NCBI RefSeq assembly: GCF_003254625.1
Contig: NZ_QJRJ01000080.1
Coordinates: 124,001-188,000, forward strand
DNA: 64,000 nt
Direction: 5' to 3'
Origin: Flavobacterium ginsenosidimutans
Lineage (GTDB): Bacteria; Bacteroidota; Bacteroidia; Flavobacteriales; Flavobacteriaceae
Positions 18,173 to 26,657 of the stretch are shown piece by piece. A program made the position numbers and the translations under genes. Every line of letters begins with the position of its first letter. Within the stretch, counting starts at the first letter, position 1. Below the pieces are notes generated by a model. It did not search any database. It saw only the letters and a program-made list of their open reading frames with translations, and was not told the origin of the DNA.

Positions 18173-18228
18173 ATAACCAAACAAAACATGTGCGTACCAA
18201 TTTTGGAAAGGCTGCAACAAACAATAAT

Positions 18229-19056
18229 TTACTTTGTTTTTACCGTTTCATTGAAGAAATCATGAAAAAACAAAAGTTGATATTTTAATGAGTTTTCCCA
18301 GTATTTTAGATTATGCTCTCCTGGACGTTCGATGTAATCGTGATTTATTTTTAAAGCAAGCATTTTTGCATGAAGTTCTCTGTTAACTGTCATGAAAAAA
18401 TCGTCAACGCCACAATCTATAATCAGTTTTAATTTATTGTCTTTTACCAAATCTAGCATATTGGTAACGGTGTTTTGATTCCAGTTTTCAGAAAATTCTG
18501 TAATTGTGCCTAATCGTTTTTTGATATCCCAATTTTCTGGAAACGGACGAAAATCTACTCCTCCGCTCATGCTTCCTGCTGCACCAAATACATCTTGATG
18601 TTTAAAAGACAAATATAAAGCGCCATGTCCGCCCATGCTTAAACCTGAAATCGCTCTTCCAGTACGATCTGTAATGGTTCTGAATTTTTTATCAATAAAA
18701 GGAACTAACTCTTTTACGACATAAGTTTCATATTTAAAACTCGGATCTATCGGACTGTCAAAATACCAGCTTGAATAATTTCCGTCAACACCAACCACTA
18801 TAAAACCATATTGATCTACTTGTTTTCCAAGTTCTTTAAAATCTTTTGCCCAAGAAGCATAATTTCCGCTATAGCCATGAAGCAAGTAAACCACAGGAAA
18901 TGCTTTTTTGCTCTTTTTATAATTGTCTGGAACTATGACACAAGTTTTAATATTCTTCTGCATCGAAGCACTAAAAACCTGTAAAGTATCAACCTTTGCT
19001 GCTCTTGCCGTAAAAATTAGAAATGCGAACAAAAAGGTGTAAATTGTTTTTTTCAT
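18229..19056 (-). CDS. Secreted esterase, FrmB / carbohydrate esterase family 1-like
   Basis: The 275-residue protein has the signal peptide MKKTIYTFLFAFLIFTARA. It has an alpha/beta-hydrolase fold with the nucleophile elbow GLSMGGHGAL (Ser near 143), YLLHGYSGNYASW for the oxyanion region, IIDCGVDDFF for the acid and PGEHNLKYW for the histidine. This is the esterase-D-like family (PF00756), which contains CE1 sugar esterases and S-formylglutathione hydrolases; the signal peptide argues against the latter. In this operon it could remove acyl groups from sugars, but the substrate is a guess. It lies 56 nt after the FAD dehydrogenase gene. Confidence 0.82.
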   Translation of the reverse strand: MKKTIYTFLFAFLIFTARAAKVDTLQVFSASMQKNIKTCVIVPDNYKKSKKAFPVVYLLHGYSGNYASWAKDFKELGKQVDQYGFIVVGVDGNYSSWYFDSPIDPSFKYETYVVKELVPFIDKKFRTITDRTGRAISGLSMGGHGALYLSFKHQDVFGAAGSMSGGVDFRPFPENWDIKKRLGTITEFSENWNQNTVTNMLDLVKDNKLKLIIDCGVDDFFMTVNRELHAKMLALKINHDYIERPGEHNLKYWENSLKYQLLFFHDFFNETVKTK

Positions 19057-19112
19057 AACTGATGTTTTTTATAAAATAATATTTTTGAAAAGCACTGGGA
19101 AAATACAAAAAA

Positions 19113-22028
19113 TTATTTCAAACAATCTTTTAAAATAGTCACGGGATGCATGGGCTTTCTGCTCGTTCCGTCAAAAATCTGATGACGACAGCTTGTTCCT
19201 GCAGCTGCAATTTCTGTTGTCGATTCTGTTGCCCTGATTTTCGGAAACAAAGTATCTTCTCCCATTTGCATACTGATTTCGTAATGTTCTTTTTCATAAC
19301 CAAATGAACCCGCCATTCCGCAGCAACCTGAATTATAAATGGTAACCGTATTATTTTTGGGAACATTAAGCATTGCAAAAGAAGCTTCAACAGTGCTCAA
19401 TGATTTTTGATGACAATGCCCATGAATCTTTATATTTTTTTCTTTTTCAGAAAATTGTCCTGCGTGAATTTTTCCGCTTGTAATTTCTCTTTTAAAAAAC
19501 TCTTCAATCGTAAAAGTGTTTTTTGCTACTTTTTCTGCACTTTCTTTATCTCCAGCCAATCGAAGATATTCATCTCTAAAAGTCAAAATTGCTGAAGGTT
19601 CAAGACCTATTAAAGGCGTATTTTCAGAAATTATATTTTTAAAAGTATTGATGTTTTTATTCGCAATTTCTTGTGCTTCTTCAAGAAATCCTTTCGAAAT
19701 AAAAGCTCTTCCGCTTTCTTCATGATCGATTATAATTACTCTGTAACCTAATTTGGTTAATAGTTCGTAAGCGTCAATTCCGACCGAAACATCATAATAA
19801 TTGGTGAATTCATCACAGAAAAGATAAACGCTTCCGTTTTCAAAAGAATTAGATTCATAAAGCTTTTTGTTAGTTTGATACCATTTTCTAAAACTTTTTG
19901 GAGCCAATAATGGCACTTGCCTTTCAGGTGCAATTCCCATTCTTTTTTTAACGAATGAAAGATTCGAAGCCCAATTGGTAACAGATGGCGCAATACTTCC
20001 CAATTCATTCAATTTTGAATTAAAAGCAAATATTTTGTTTCGGAAAGAAAAACCATTTGCTTTTTGATATTGGTATAAAAATTCTGCTTTTAAAGTTGCC
20101 ACATCTACATTACTCGGGCATTCGCTTGCGCAGGCTTTACAACTCACGCACAATTCGAATACTTTGTACAATTCTTCGTGATCGAATTTATTTTCTTTTT
20201 CAGAATTTGTTAGATATTCGCGTAAAGCGTTCGCACGAGCACGCGTAGTATCTTTTTCATTTCTTGTCGCACGATAACTCGGACATAAAGTTCCTCCTGC
20301 CGAAGGCATTTTTCGACAATCTCCCGAACCGTTGCATTTTTCGGCAGCACGCAAAATTCCCAAACTGTCTGAGAAATCTTGAATCGTTTTGATATCTGGT
20401 TCAACTCTTCCTGCTTCAAAACGAAGGTTTTCATCCATTTTAGAAGCATTTACGATTTTACCAACATTCAAAATTGTGTTAGGATCAAATGCCTTTTTAA
20501 TTCGTTTGAGCAGTTCATAGTTTTTATCTCCAATCATAAACGGCAGAAACTCTCCGCGTAGAATTCCGTCGCCATGTTCACCGCTTAACGAACCTCTATA
20601 TTTCTTAACTAAATGAGCGACCTCGGTAGATATATTTCTAAATTGGTGTAAACCTTCTTTAGTTTTTAAATTTATCTTCGGACGCAAATGCAACTCTCCC
20701 GCCCCGGCATGTGCATAATAAATCGCACTTTGTCCGTGTCTTTCCATCATCTCGGCAAAATCGGCAATGTAATTTGGCAAATCGCTTAGTTCTACCGCTG
20801 TATCTTCAATAGAGTCGGCGGCTTTGTCGTCTCCAACAATACTTCCTAAAAGTCCGAGACCTGCTTTTCTTACCTCGTTTACTTTGTCAATATCTGCTCC
20901 GTAAATTTTTGGCAAAGCATATCCAAAACCATTATTTACTAAATCTTTAATTAACGCATCGGCTTGCAATTCGGCATCTTCCATGCTAATGTGAGATCCA
21001 ACTTCGAGCATGATAACTGCTTTTGGTTCTCCAACAATAAAAAATCTATTTTTGGCTTGTTCTCTATTGGTTTTGGTACAATCTAAAATCGTATCGTCCA
21101 TCATTTCGCAAGTGTACAAATGATGTTTCATTGCGACAACAACAGCTTCCAAACTTTCTTGAATGGTGTGAAAGTGCGCCACAACCATAATATTATTGGT
21201 CGGCGGAAGATCATCTACTTTTAAAGTAATTTCAGTTGAGAATGCCAAAGTTCCTTCACTTCCGCAAAGCAGTTTTCCTAAATTGATGGTATTTTCTGTT
21301 CCTGAAAAAAGCTCCGATTTCAACAAAACATCAATCGCATAACCCGTATTTCTTCTGTGAATTTCCGGTTTTGGAAATTCCCTTAAAATCTCTTCTTGAT
21401 TTTCTTTGATTGAAAGCTCTTCGTAAATCGTTTTATAAATTTTACTTTCTAAAGAATCGCCTTTTATTTTCTCGATAAATTCTTCAGAAGTTAAATCTTT
21501 AAATACAGCAATCGTCCCATCGCTTAAAACTGCTTTTATTTCTACAATTTTATCTCTGGTAACGCCGTAGCGAATTGAGGTTGTTCCTGAAGAATTATTT
21601 CCAACCATTCCGCCAATCATACATCGATTCGTAGTAGAAGTTGTTGGCGAAAAAAACAATCCGTGTGGTTTTAAATAGAGATTTAATTCATCGCGAATTA
21701 CTCCAGGCTGAACGGTTATGGTTTTCTTTTCAGGATCGAAAGCGATAATTTTATTGAAATGCTTTGAAACATCTACAATAATTCCGCTTCCTATAGTTTG
21801 GCCCGCAAGAGAAGTTCCTGCAGTTCTTGGTGTTATTGAAATTTTATTTTTTGAAGCAAATTGAATAATATTAATTATATCATTTTCTGACTTTGGAATT
21901 GCCACGGCAAGTGGCATAATTCTATAAGCAGAAGCATCTGTGGCATACAATTTTTTATGAAGCTCATCATAAAAAAGGTTTCCTTCTAAGGAAGTTTCTA
22001 ATTCTTGTAGTTGAAGAGAATCGGGCAT
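19113..22028 (-). CDS. FAD/Fe-S oxidoreductase, YdiJ/GlcD-GlpC-like (candidate D-lactate dehydrogenase)
   Basis: The 971-residue protein has no signal peptide. An FAD-binding PCMH domain (about 25-270) carries PRTAGTSLAGQTIGSG and GGMVGNNSSGTTSIRYG. A GlcD-type FAD-oxidase C domain runs to about 545, with SGEHGDGILRGEF. Cysteine-rich ferredoxin-like segments follow (CNGSGDCRKMPSAGGTLCP and ELCVSCKACASECPSNVD). Two GlpC-like CCG motifs close the protein (GHCHQK near 870, SGCCGMAG near 902). This is the architecture of E. coli YdiJ and of fused glycolate/D-lactate dehydrogenases. MurQ releases D-lactate from MurNAc-6-phosphate, so oxidation of D-lactate to pyruvate is the likely role here. D-2-hydroxyglutarate or glycolate are alternatives. 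Confidence 0.85.
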   Translation of the reverse strand: MPDSLQLQELETSLEGNLFYDELHKKLYATDASAYRIMPLAVAIPKSENDIINIIQFASKNKISITPRTAGTSLAGQTIGSGIIVDVSKHFNKIIAFDPEKKTITVQPGVIRDELNLYLKPHGLFFSPTTSTTNRCMIGGMVGNNSSGTTSIRYGVTRDKIVEIKAVLSDGTIAVFKDLTSEEFIEKIKGDSLESKIYKTIYEELSIKENQEEILREFPKPEIHRRNTGYAIDVLLKSELFSGTENTINLGKLLCGSEGTLAFSTEITLKVDDLPPTNNIMVVAHFHTIQESLEAVVVAMKHHLYTCEMMDDTILDCTKTNREQAKNRFFIVGEPKAVIMLEVGSHISMEDAELQADALIKDLVNNGFGYALPKIYGADIDKVNEVRKAGLGLLGSIVGDDKAADSIEDTAVELSDLPNYIADFAEMMERHGQSAIYYAHAGAGELHLRPKINLKTKEGLHQFRNISTEVAHLVKKYRGSLSGEHGDGILRGEFLPFMIGDKNYELLKRIKKAFDPNTILNVGKIVNASKMDENLRFEAGRVEPDIKTIQDFSDSLGILRAAEKCNGSGDCRKMPSAGGTLCPSYRATRNEKDTTRARANALREYLTNSEKENKFDHEELYKVFELCVSCKACASECPSNVDVATLKAEFLYQYQKANGFSFRNKIFAFNSKLNELGSIAPSVTNWASNLSFVKKRMGIAPERQVPLLAPKSFRKWYQTNKKLYESNSFENGSVYLFCDEFTNYYDVSVGIDAYELLTKLGYRVIIIDHEESGRAFISKGFLEEAQEIANKNINTFKNIISENTPLIGLEPSAILTFRDEYLRLAGDKESAEKVAKNTFTIEEFFKREITSGKIHAGQFSEKEKNIKIHGHCHQKSLSTVEASFAMLNVPKNNTVTIYNSGCCGMAGSFGYEKEHYEISMQMGEDTLFPKIRATESTTEIAAAGTSCRHQIFDGTSRKPMHPVTILKDCLK

Positions 22029-22131
22029 TTAATTTGGTTCTATTGCTTTTGGTTCTTTAATAAATGTTTTATACTTCTGCACACATCAGTTAAAACAATA
22101 CAATCTAAATCTTGTTGGAAATAAATATTTA

Positions 22132-22209
22132 TTAAAGCTCCAATTGAAAGCTTTGAACTTCTTCAAATTTACCAGATAAACGGAAAGTAAACGAAGTAAT
22201 GGTTTTCAT
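22132..22209 (-). CDS. Possible 25-residue leader ORF
   Basis: The ORF reads MKTITSFTFRLSGKFEEVQSF followed by QLEL and a stop. It begins about 30 nt after a TAnnTTTG-type -7 element and ends about 100 nt before the FAD dehydrogenase gene. It has no run of a single amino acid that would suggest attenuation, and no recognisable family. It may be a small protein, a leader peptide or chance. Confidence 0.25.
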   Translation of the reverse strand: MKTITSFTFRLSGKFEEVQSFQLEL

Positions 22210-22239
22210 AAATATATTTGGTCAAAGGTTTAGCTTTAA

Positions 22240-22247
22240 CAAATATA
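22240..22247 (-). promoter_or_regulatory. Bacteroidota-type -7 promoter element (TATATTTG)
   Basis: On the minus strand the sequence is TATATTTG, an exact match to TAnnTTTG. It would drive the operon FAD dehydrogenase - esterase - GHL10 - GH20 - AmiE-like - NamZ. I did not find a good -33 TTTG at the expected distance; the operator-like motifs sit where activator or repressor contacts would be. Confidence 0.45.
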
Positions 22248-22272
22248 TATACAAAAAAGATAGTTTTTACAT

Positions 22273-22325
22273 TATTCTGCATTATTTAACAAAATAAATT
22301 TTAAAAAACGCAAAAACACGCAAAA
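22273..22325. promoter_or_regulatory. Candidate DeoR operator, minus-strand operon side
   Basis: The 23-nt segment 22303-22325, read on the minus strand, is TTTTGCGTGT then TTTTGCGTTTTTT. It matches 23229-23251 upstream of susC at 20 of 23 positions. Next to it, TTCTGCATTATTTAAC (22273-22288) matches the same motif at 13 of 16. These lie just upstream of the -7 element at 22240. Confidence 0.5.
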
Positions 22326-22346
22326 ACTATTTTTTAAAACAATATC

Positions 22347-23120
22347 TTATAAGATAAAAACACCCGATTTTCTATATTCTTCCAGTTTTGCGTCATACGG
22401 ATCCAAATCGGTCACAATAGTGTCAAGTTGAGTTAATTCACAAACGCCATGTGGCATCTTAGTATTTAATTTATCTGCAGAAAACATCGAAACTACTCTA
22501 TCAGAAGCTTCTATCATTGCTTTTTTGACAATTGAGATTTCGTAACCTACTTCTGTAAGCCCTTGTTTTATATTAATACTGCTGGCACCAATGAAACAAA
22601 TATCTGCTTTAATTTTAGAAACGACCTGAATCACATCCATACCAATTGTTACCATTGCGTTTTTTTGCATTTTCCCACCAATAAATATTAAATCTATATT
22701 AGGATGCTGAGACAATTGCATGGCAATTGGTAAACTATACGTATATATTGTAGCTTTCAAATCGGATGGAATTAACTTTGCGAAAACCAAATTCGTGCTT
22801 CCTCCACTCATTATAATAACTTGATCGTCATGAAGTAGTGACAACGCTTTTGATACGATTTTCTTTTTCTCTTCTTCTTCAGATATTGCAATATCAAAAA
22901 CATTTGCAGACTTCTCTTTAACTTGTACAGCCCCGCCATATACTTTCTCTAACAGCTTTTTACTGTCAAGTTCGTTCAAATCTCGTCGTATAGTATCTTC
23001 CGACAAATCCAGAGCCAAAGCCAAATCTGTTGTGACAACTTTTTGGTCCTCAATAAGCTTAGTCATTATATATTTATGTCTTTCGGCTTTCAGCATTTTT
23101 CTATAAAAGTTAAAGTTCAT
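22347..23120 (-). CDS. DeoR/GlpR-family transcriptional regulator
   Basis: About 257 residues. ATG at 23120 is used as the start; a GTG just before it, or the ATG at 23096 (MLKAERHKYIMTKL), are alternatives, and the last fits the family's usual N-terminus best. The winged helix is at about 10-65 (LALALDLSEDTIRRDLNEL, then KVYGGAV). The DeoRC sugar-phosphate sensor domain follows, with IIMSGGSTNLVFAKLIP and CFIGASSINIKQGLTEVGYE. DeoR proteins sense sugar phosphates, and here GlcNAc-6-phosphate or MurNAc-6-phosphate would be logical effectors. It lies between the two divergent arms of the salvage locus, which share the same upstream motif. Confidence 0.9.
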   Translation of the reverse strand: MNFNFYRKMLKAERHKYIMTKLIEDQKVVTTDLALALDLSEDTIRRDLNELDSKKLLEKVYGGAVQVKEKSANVFDIAISEEEEKKKIVSKALSLLHDDQVIIMSGGSTNLVFAKLIPSDLKATIYTYSLPIAMQLSQHPNIDLIFIGGKMQKNAMVTIGMDVIQVVSKIKADICFIGASSINIKQGLTEVGYEISIVKKAMIEASDRVVSMFSADKLNTKMPHGVCELTQLDTIVTDLDPYDAKLEEYRKSGVFIL

Positions 23121-23178
23121 CACAAATATATCAAATATTTCAATTTATATTAGAAAACACCCTTAAAACTGCAACAGT

Positions 23179-23296
23179 ATGCAAAATTGAAATTTTACAG
23201 ATTAATCAAGTACAGATTATTTGATAAATTTTGCATTATTTTGCGTTTTTTGATTTTTTTTTCTAAAAAAAGTTCTAAATAATGCATTTGTATGCA
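23179..23296. promoter_or_regulatory. Candidate DeoR operator cluster upstream of susC
   Basis: TTTTGCATTA then TTTTGCGTTTTTT lies at 23229-23251 (20 of 23 shared with the site at 22303-22325). ATGCAAAATT near 23179 is the exact reverse complement of AATTTTGCAT at 23227-23236. TGCAT-TTGT-ATGCA (23283-23296) is a perfect 5-bp palindrome that ends 9 nt before the -7 element. Confidence 0.5.
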
Positions 23297-23305
23297 ATAA
23301 TTAAA

Positions 23306-23313
23306 TATATTTG
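23306..23313 (+). promoter_or_regulatory. -7 promoter element of the susCD operon (TATATTTG)
   Basis: TATATTTG is an exact TAnnTTTG match, 31 nt before the susC start codon. A TTTG at 23287-23290 could be the -33 element, but the 15-nt spacing is shorter than usual. Confidence 0.5.
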
Positions 23314-23344
23314 CTCAACAACCATTATAAAAACCAGATTAATC

Positions 23345-26300
23345 ATGAAAAAATTACTTCTTATTTCAGTGTTGGTTTTGTTTATTCAAACAGCATTTGG
23401 ACAAACAAAAACAATTACTGGAACTGTAAAAAGCAAAACGGACGGAATTCCAATTCCTGGAGTCAGCGTCGTAATTCAAGGCACAACAAATGGCACTTCT
23501 ACAGATTTTGATGGTAACTACAGCATTTCTGTAGCGCCAGGAAGAACGCTAAGTTTTAGTTATATGGGATTTGAGACCCAATTAATTAAAATCGAAAATC
23601 AACAGAAAGTAAATGTTGATCTTTCAGAAAGCACTTCAAAATTAGACGAAGTAGTTGTTGTGGGTTTTGCTTCTCAGAAAAAAACCAATTTAACAGGAGC
23701 CGTTGCTAACATTGATGTAAGCAAAACTATAGGTAGCCGACCTTTAACTGACGTTAGTAAAGCATTGCAGGGAACCACACCAGGAGTAAATGTTTCTTTT
23801 AACTCTGGAAATATTAACCGTGCAGCCAATATCAATATTCGTGGAGCAGGAACTATTAATGGTTCTGATGCACCTTTAATTTTAGTTGATGGTGTTCCAA
23901 CAGATTTATCGCTTATCAATCCAAATGATATCGCTACAATGTCTGTACTTAAAGACGCAGCTTCTGCTTCTATTTACGGAGCTCGTGCGGCGTTTGGGGT
24001 AGTTCTTATTACTACAAAAGGCGGAAAAACTGGAGAAGGAAAAGTAAGATTCTCTTATAGTGCAAATACCGCATTCACTAATCCTATTTCTACTTTAAAA
24101 TTCTTGGATCCAACAGAAGAAATTCCTGGATTAATTGCTGCGGGAACAAGAACAGATGGTTCGACACCTGAGATTTTTGGTCAAAATTACAGTGTTTTAT
24201 TAGATGGAATTAAAAACTGGAAAGAAAAATACGCAAATAACCGTACTAGTCATGAAATGGTTTATGGTGAAGATTGGGAAATAAAAAATGGTACACCGTA
24301 TTTTTACAGAGTTTGGGACGCTAATAAAGAATTATATGCAAGTGATGCGCTTCAAACAACACATAATTTATCTGCACAAGGAAATTTAGGAGATAAAAGT
24401 TCTTTCTTCGCTTCATTCGGATTAACAAACCAAGAAGGGATGTTAAGAGTGAATCAGGAAAAAAGACAAAGAGTCAACATTAATTTAGGTTTTACAACCA
24501 AATTAGCAGATTGGCTTACTGGAGATTTCAAAGTAATGACTATCAACAGTACTTACGATCAGCCATTTAACTATTACGGTGGTTCTGGAACAGATGATAC
24601 AGGTTACGGAGGTTATTTTGGTTATGCACTCCGTTGGGGACAATATTTCCCGAATTTCGGAACTTATAGAGGATATAATTTCCGTACTGCTGGAGGATAT
24701 TTATCAAATGCTTCTAGAAACGAAAACAACAAACGTAATACAAGACTTAGCGCTAAATTTACAGCAGATATTACAAAAGATTTAAATCTTATTACAGAAG
24801 TAAGCACTGTAAATGAATATTACAACAGAAAACAAAATGGTGGTAAATTCTTAGCATGGGACAGCTGGTCTGCAATGCCATACGATGCTACAACAATTCA
24901 AACTGCTACGCCTGCAACTCTTGAAACAGGAAATGATTATGTAGCGCAATCAAAATCTGAGTCTACTACAAATGTTGTAAACATTTATGGTAACTACAAA
25001 AAACAATTTGACAAACATAATTTCAAATTCTTAGGAGGTTTCAACTCTGAATGGCAAAATTTCTCTCGTAATTATGCAAGAAGAAATACGCTTTTAGATA
25101 AATCTAAACCAGAATTTAATCTTGCAGTTGGCGAGCAATTTGTTTCTGGAGCTGCAAATACTTCTTTAAACCCAGCAGAAACTGAGTACTCAATTGCAGG
25201 TTTCTTTGCTCGTGTAAATTATGACTACAACGGAATTTATCTTTTAGAATTAAATGCTCGTTATGACGGTTCGTCAAGATTCCCTACAAATGAACAATGG
25301 GGATTCTTCCCTTCTGCTTCTGTAGGATACAAAATTGTGAATGAGAAATTTATGGAAGGAACACGCAGCTGGTTAACTGATCTTAAATTGCGTGGTTCTA
25401 TTGGAGCAATTGGAAACCAAAACGTAGGAAATAATGCTTTCTTATCTATCATGAACGCTAAAAATCCTTCTTGGGTAAACGGCGGCACTACAATTCCTCC
25501 TTCAACTGACTTGCCAACTAACGTTGATCCTGCATTGACTTGGGAAAAAGTATATACTAAAGATGTGGGTATCGACATTAAAATATTTGACATGTTAGGC
25601 GCTACATTTGACTGGTACCAACGTGATACAAAAGGAATGCTTGCTCCTGGTATAACTCTTCCAGGTTCATTCGGTCAGACTTCTGCACAGACAAACTCAG
25701 GAAATATGAGAACTAGAGGATGGGAATTAGGATTAAACTTTAATAAACAATTAAGCGAAAGCGCTTCTGTATTTGTTGATCTTGCTTTATCAGATTATAA
25801 ATCAGTTATCACAAAATGGAATAACTCTTCTAAATTATTAGCATTAGTAACAGCTGATACAAAACCTTACTATGATGGTTATGAAATTGGCCAAATCTGG
25901 GGATTAACAAGTGACAGACTTCTTCAAGCTGATGATGTTATTACAAATAATGGTAAAACAGTGAACGGTGTTGATTATTCTAAAACAATGGGAGGTAATT
26001 TCCAATACGGAGCTGGAGATGTTCACTACGTAGATTTAGATGGTGACGGAGCTATTACGCGTGGAGCTGGAACTGCTGATGATCACGGAGATTTACGTAA
26101 AATTGGAAATTCAACACCTCGTTATAAATACGGTATTACTTTAGGTGGAAAATACAGAGGATTTGACATTTCTGCTTTCTTCCAAGGAGTTGGAAAACGC
26201 GATTACTGGGCTGCTTCTGATGCTGTTTTGCCTTTCTTCAGAGCGCCTCAGCAAATGTATGCAAACCAAGCAGATTACTGGACTCCGGAAAACACAGATG

Positions 26301-26632
26301 CTTATTTCCCAAATCCATATTATGGAAATGAAGCTAATACTTTTGGATCAGGTACATCGGGTCAAAACAACTTTGTTACATCAACAAGATATTTATTAGA
26401 CATGTCTTACTTCCGTTTAAAGAACTTTACGTTTGGATATAACTTGCCAGCAGCAATTGTGAAAAAAGCAGGATTAGAAAAAGTAAGATTATATACTTCA
26501 GGTGAAAATTTAGTGACTTGGAAAGACAAACGTCTTCCTGTAGATCCTGAAATTGACGAAACAGAAGTTTTCTGGGGAAGAGCTTATCCTTACACAAAAA
26601 CATGGTCTGTTGGTGTTGATTTATCTTTCTAA
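23345..26632 (+). CDS. SusC/RagA-family TonB-linked outer membrane transporter
   Basis: The start is the ATG at 23345 (1095 residues), because MKKLLLISVLVLFIQTAFGQ is a clear signal peptide; the frame is open 21 codons further but covers the promoter. A carboxypeptidase-like domain (22-105, GTVKSKTDGIPIPGVSVVIQ) is followed by the SusC motif VVVGFASQKKTNLTGAV and a plug with NINIRGAGTINGSDAPLILVDGVP and MSVLKDAASASIYGARAAFGVV. A long barrel ends in WSVGVDLSF. SusC proteins import oligosaccharides together with a SusD lid. The locus suggests peptidoglycan-derived saccharides (inference). It stands first in the plus-strand arm, right after the DeoR-site cluster. Confidence 0.95.
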   Translation: MKKLLLISVLVLFIQTAFGQTKTITGTVKSKTDGIPIPGVSVVIQGTTNGTSTDFDGNYSISVAPGRTLSFSYMGFETQLIKIENQQKVNVDLSESTSKLDEVVVVGFASQKKTNLTGAVANIDVSKTIGSRPLTDVSKALQGTTPGVNVSFNSGNINRAANINIRGAGTINGSDAPLILVDGVPTDLSLINPNDIATMSVLKDAASASIYGARAAFGVVLITTKGGKTGEGKVRFSYSANTAFTNPISTLKFLDPTEEIPGLIAAGTRTDGSTPEIFGQNYSVLLDGIKNWKEKYANNRTSHEMVYGEDWEIKNGTPYFYRVWDANKELYASDALQTTHNLSAQGNLGDKSSFFASFGLTNQEGMLRVNQEKRQRVNINLGFTTKLADWLTGDFKVMTINSTYDQPFNYYGGSGTDDTGYGGYFGYALRWGQYFPNFGTYRGYNFRTAGGYLSNASRNENNKRNTRLSAKFTADITKDLNLITEVSTVNEYYNRKQNGGKFLAWDSWSAMPYDATTIQTATPATLETGNDYVAQSKSESTTNVVNIYGNYKKQFDKHNFKFLGGFNSEWQNFSRNYARRNTLLDKSKPEFNLAVGEQFVSGAANTSLNPAETEYSIAGFFARVNYDYNGIYLLELNARYDGSSRFPTNEQWGFFPSASVGYKIVNEKFMEGTRSWLTDLKLRGSIGAIGNQNVGNNAFLSIMNAKNPSWVNGGTTIPPSTDLPTNVDPALTWEKVYTKDVGIDIKIFDMLGATFDWYQRDTKGMLAPGITLPGSFGQTSAQTNSGNMRTRGWELGLNFNKQLSESASVFVDLALSDYKSVITKWNNSSKLLALVTADTKPYYDGYEIGQIWGLTSDRLLQADDVITNNGKTVNGVDYSKTMGGNFQYGAGDVHYVDLDGDGAITRGAGTADDHGDLRKIGNSTPRYKYGITLGGKYRGFDISAFFQGVGKRDYWAASDAVLPFFRAPQQMYANQADYWTPENTDAYFPNPYYGNEANTFGSGTSGQNNFVTSTRYLLDMSYFRLKNFTFGYNLPAAIVKKAGLEKVRLYTSGENLVTWKDKRLPVDPEIDETEVFWGRAYPYTKTWSVGVDLSF

Positions 26633-26657
26633 TCTCTAACTATTCAAAACTTTTAAA

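Larger units (their letters stand above)
22029..22346. other. Control region and leader of the minus-strand salvage operon
   Basis: This 318-nt region lies between the DeoR gene end and the FAD dehydrogenase start. It holds a TAnnTTTG-type -7 element (22240-22247), operator-like TTTTGC repeats (22273-22325) and a 25-codon ORF in the leader (22132-22209). No terminator was seen after the DeoR gene, so read-through from it is possible. Confidence 0.6.
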
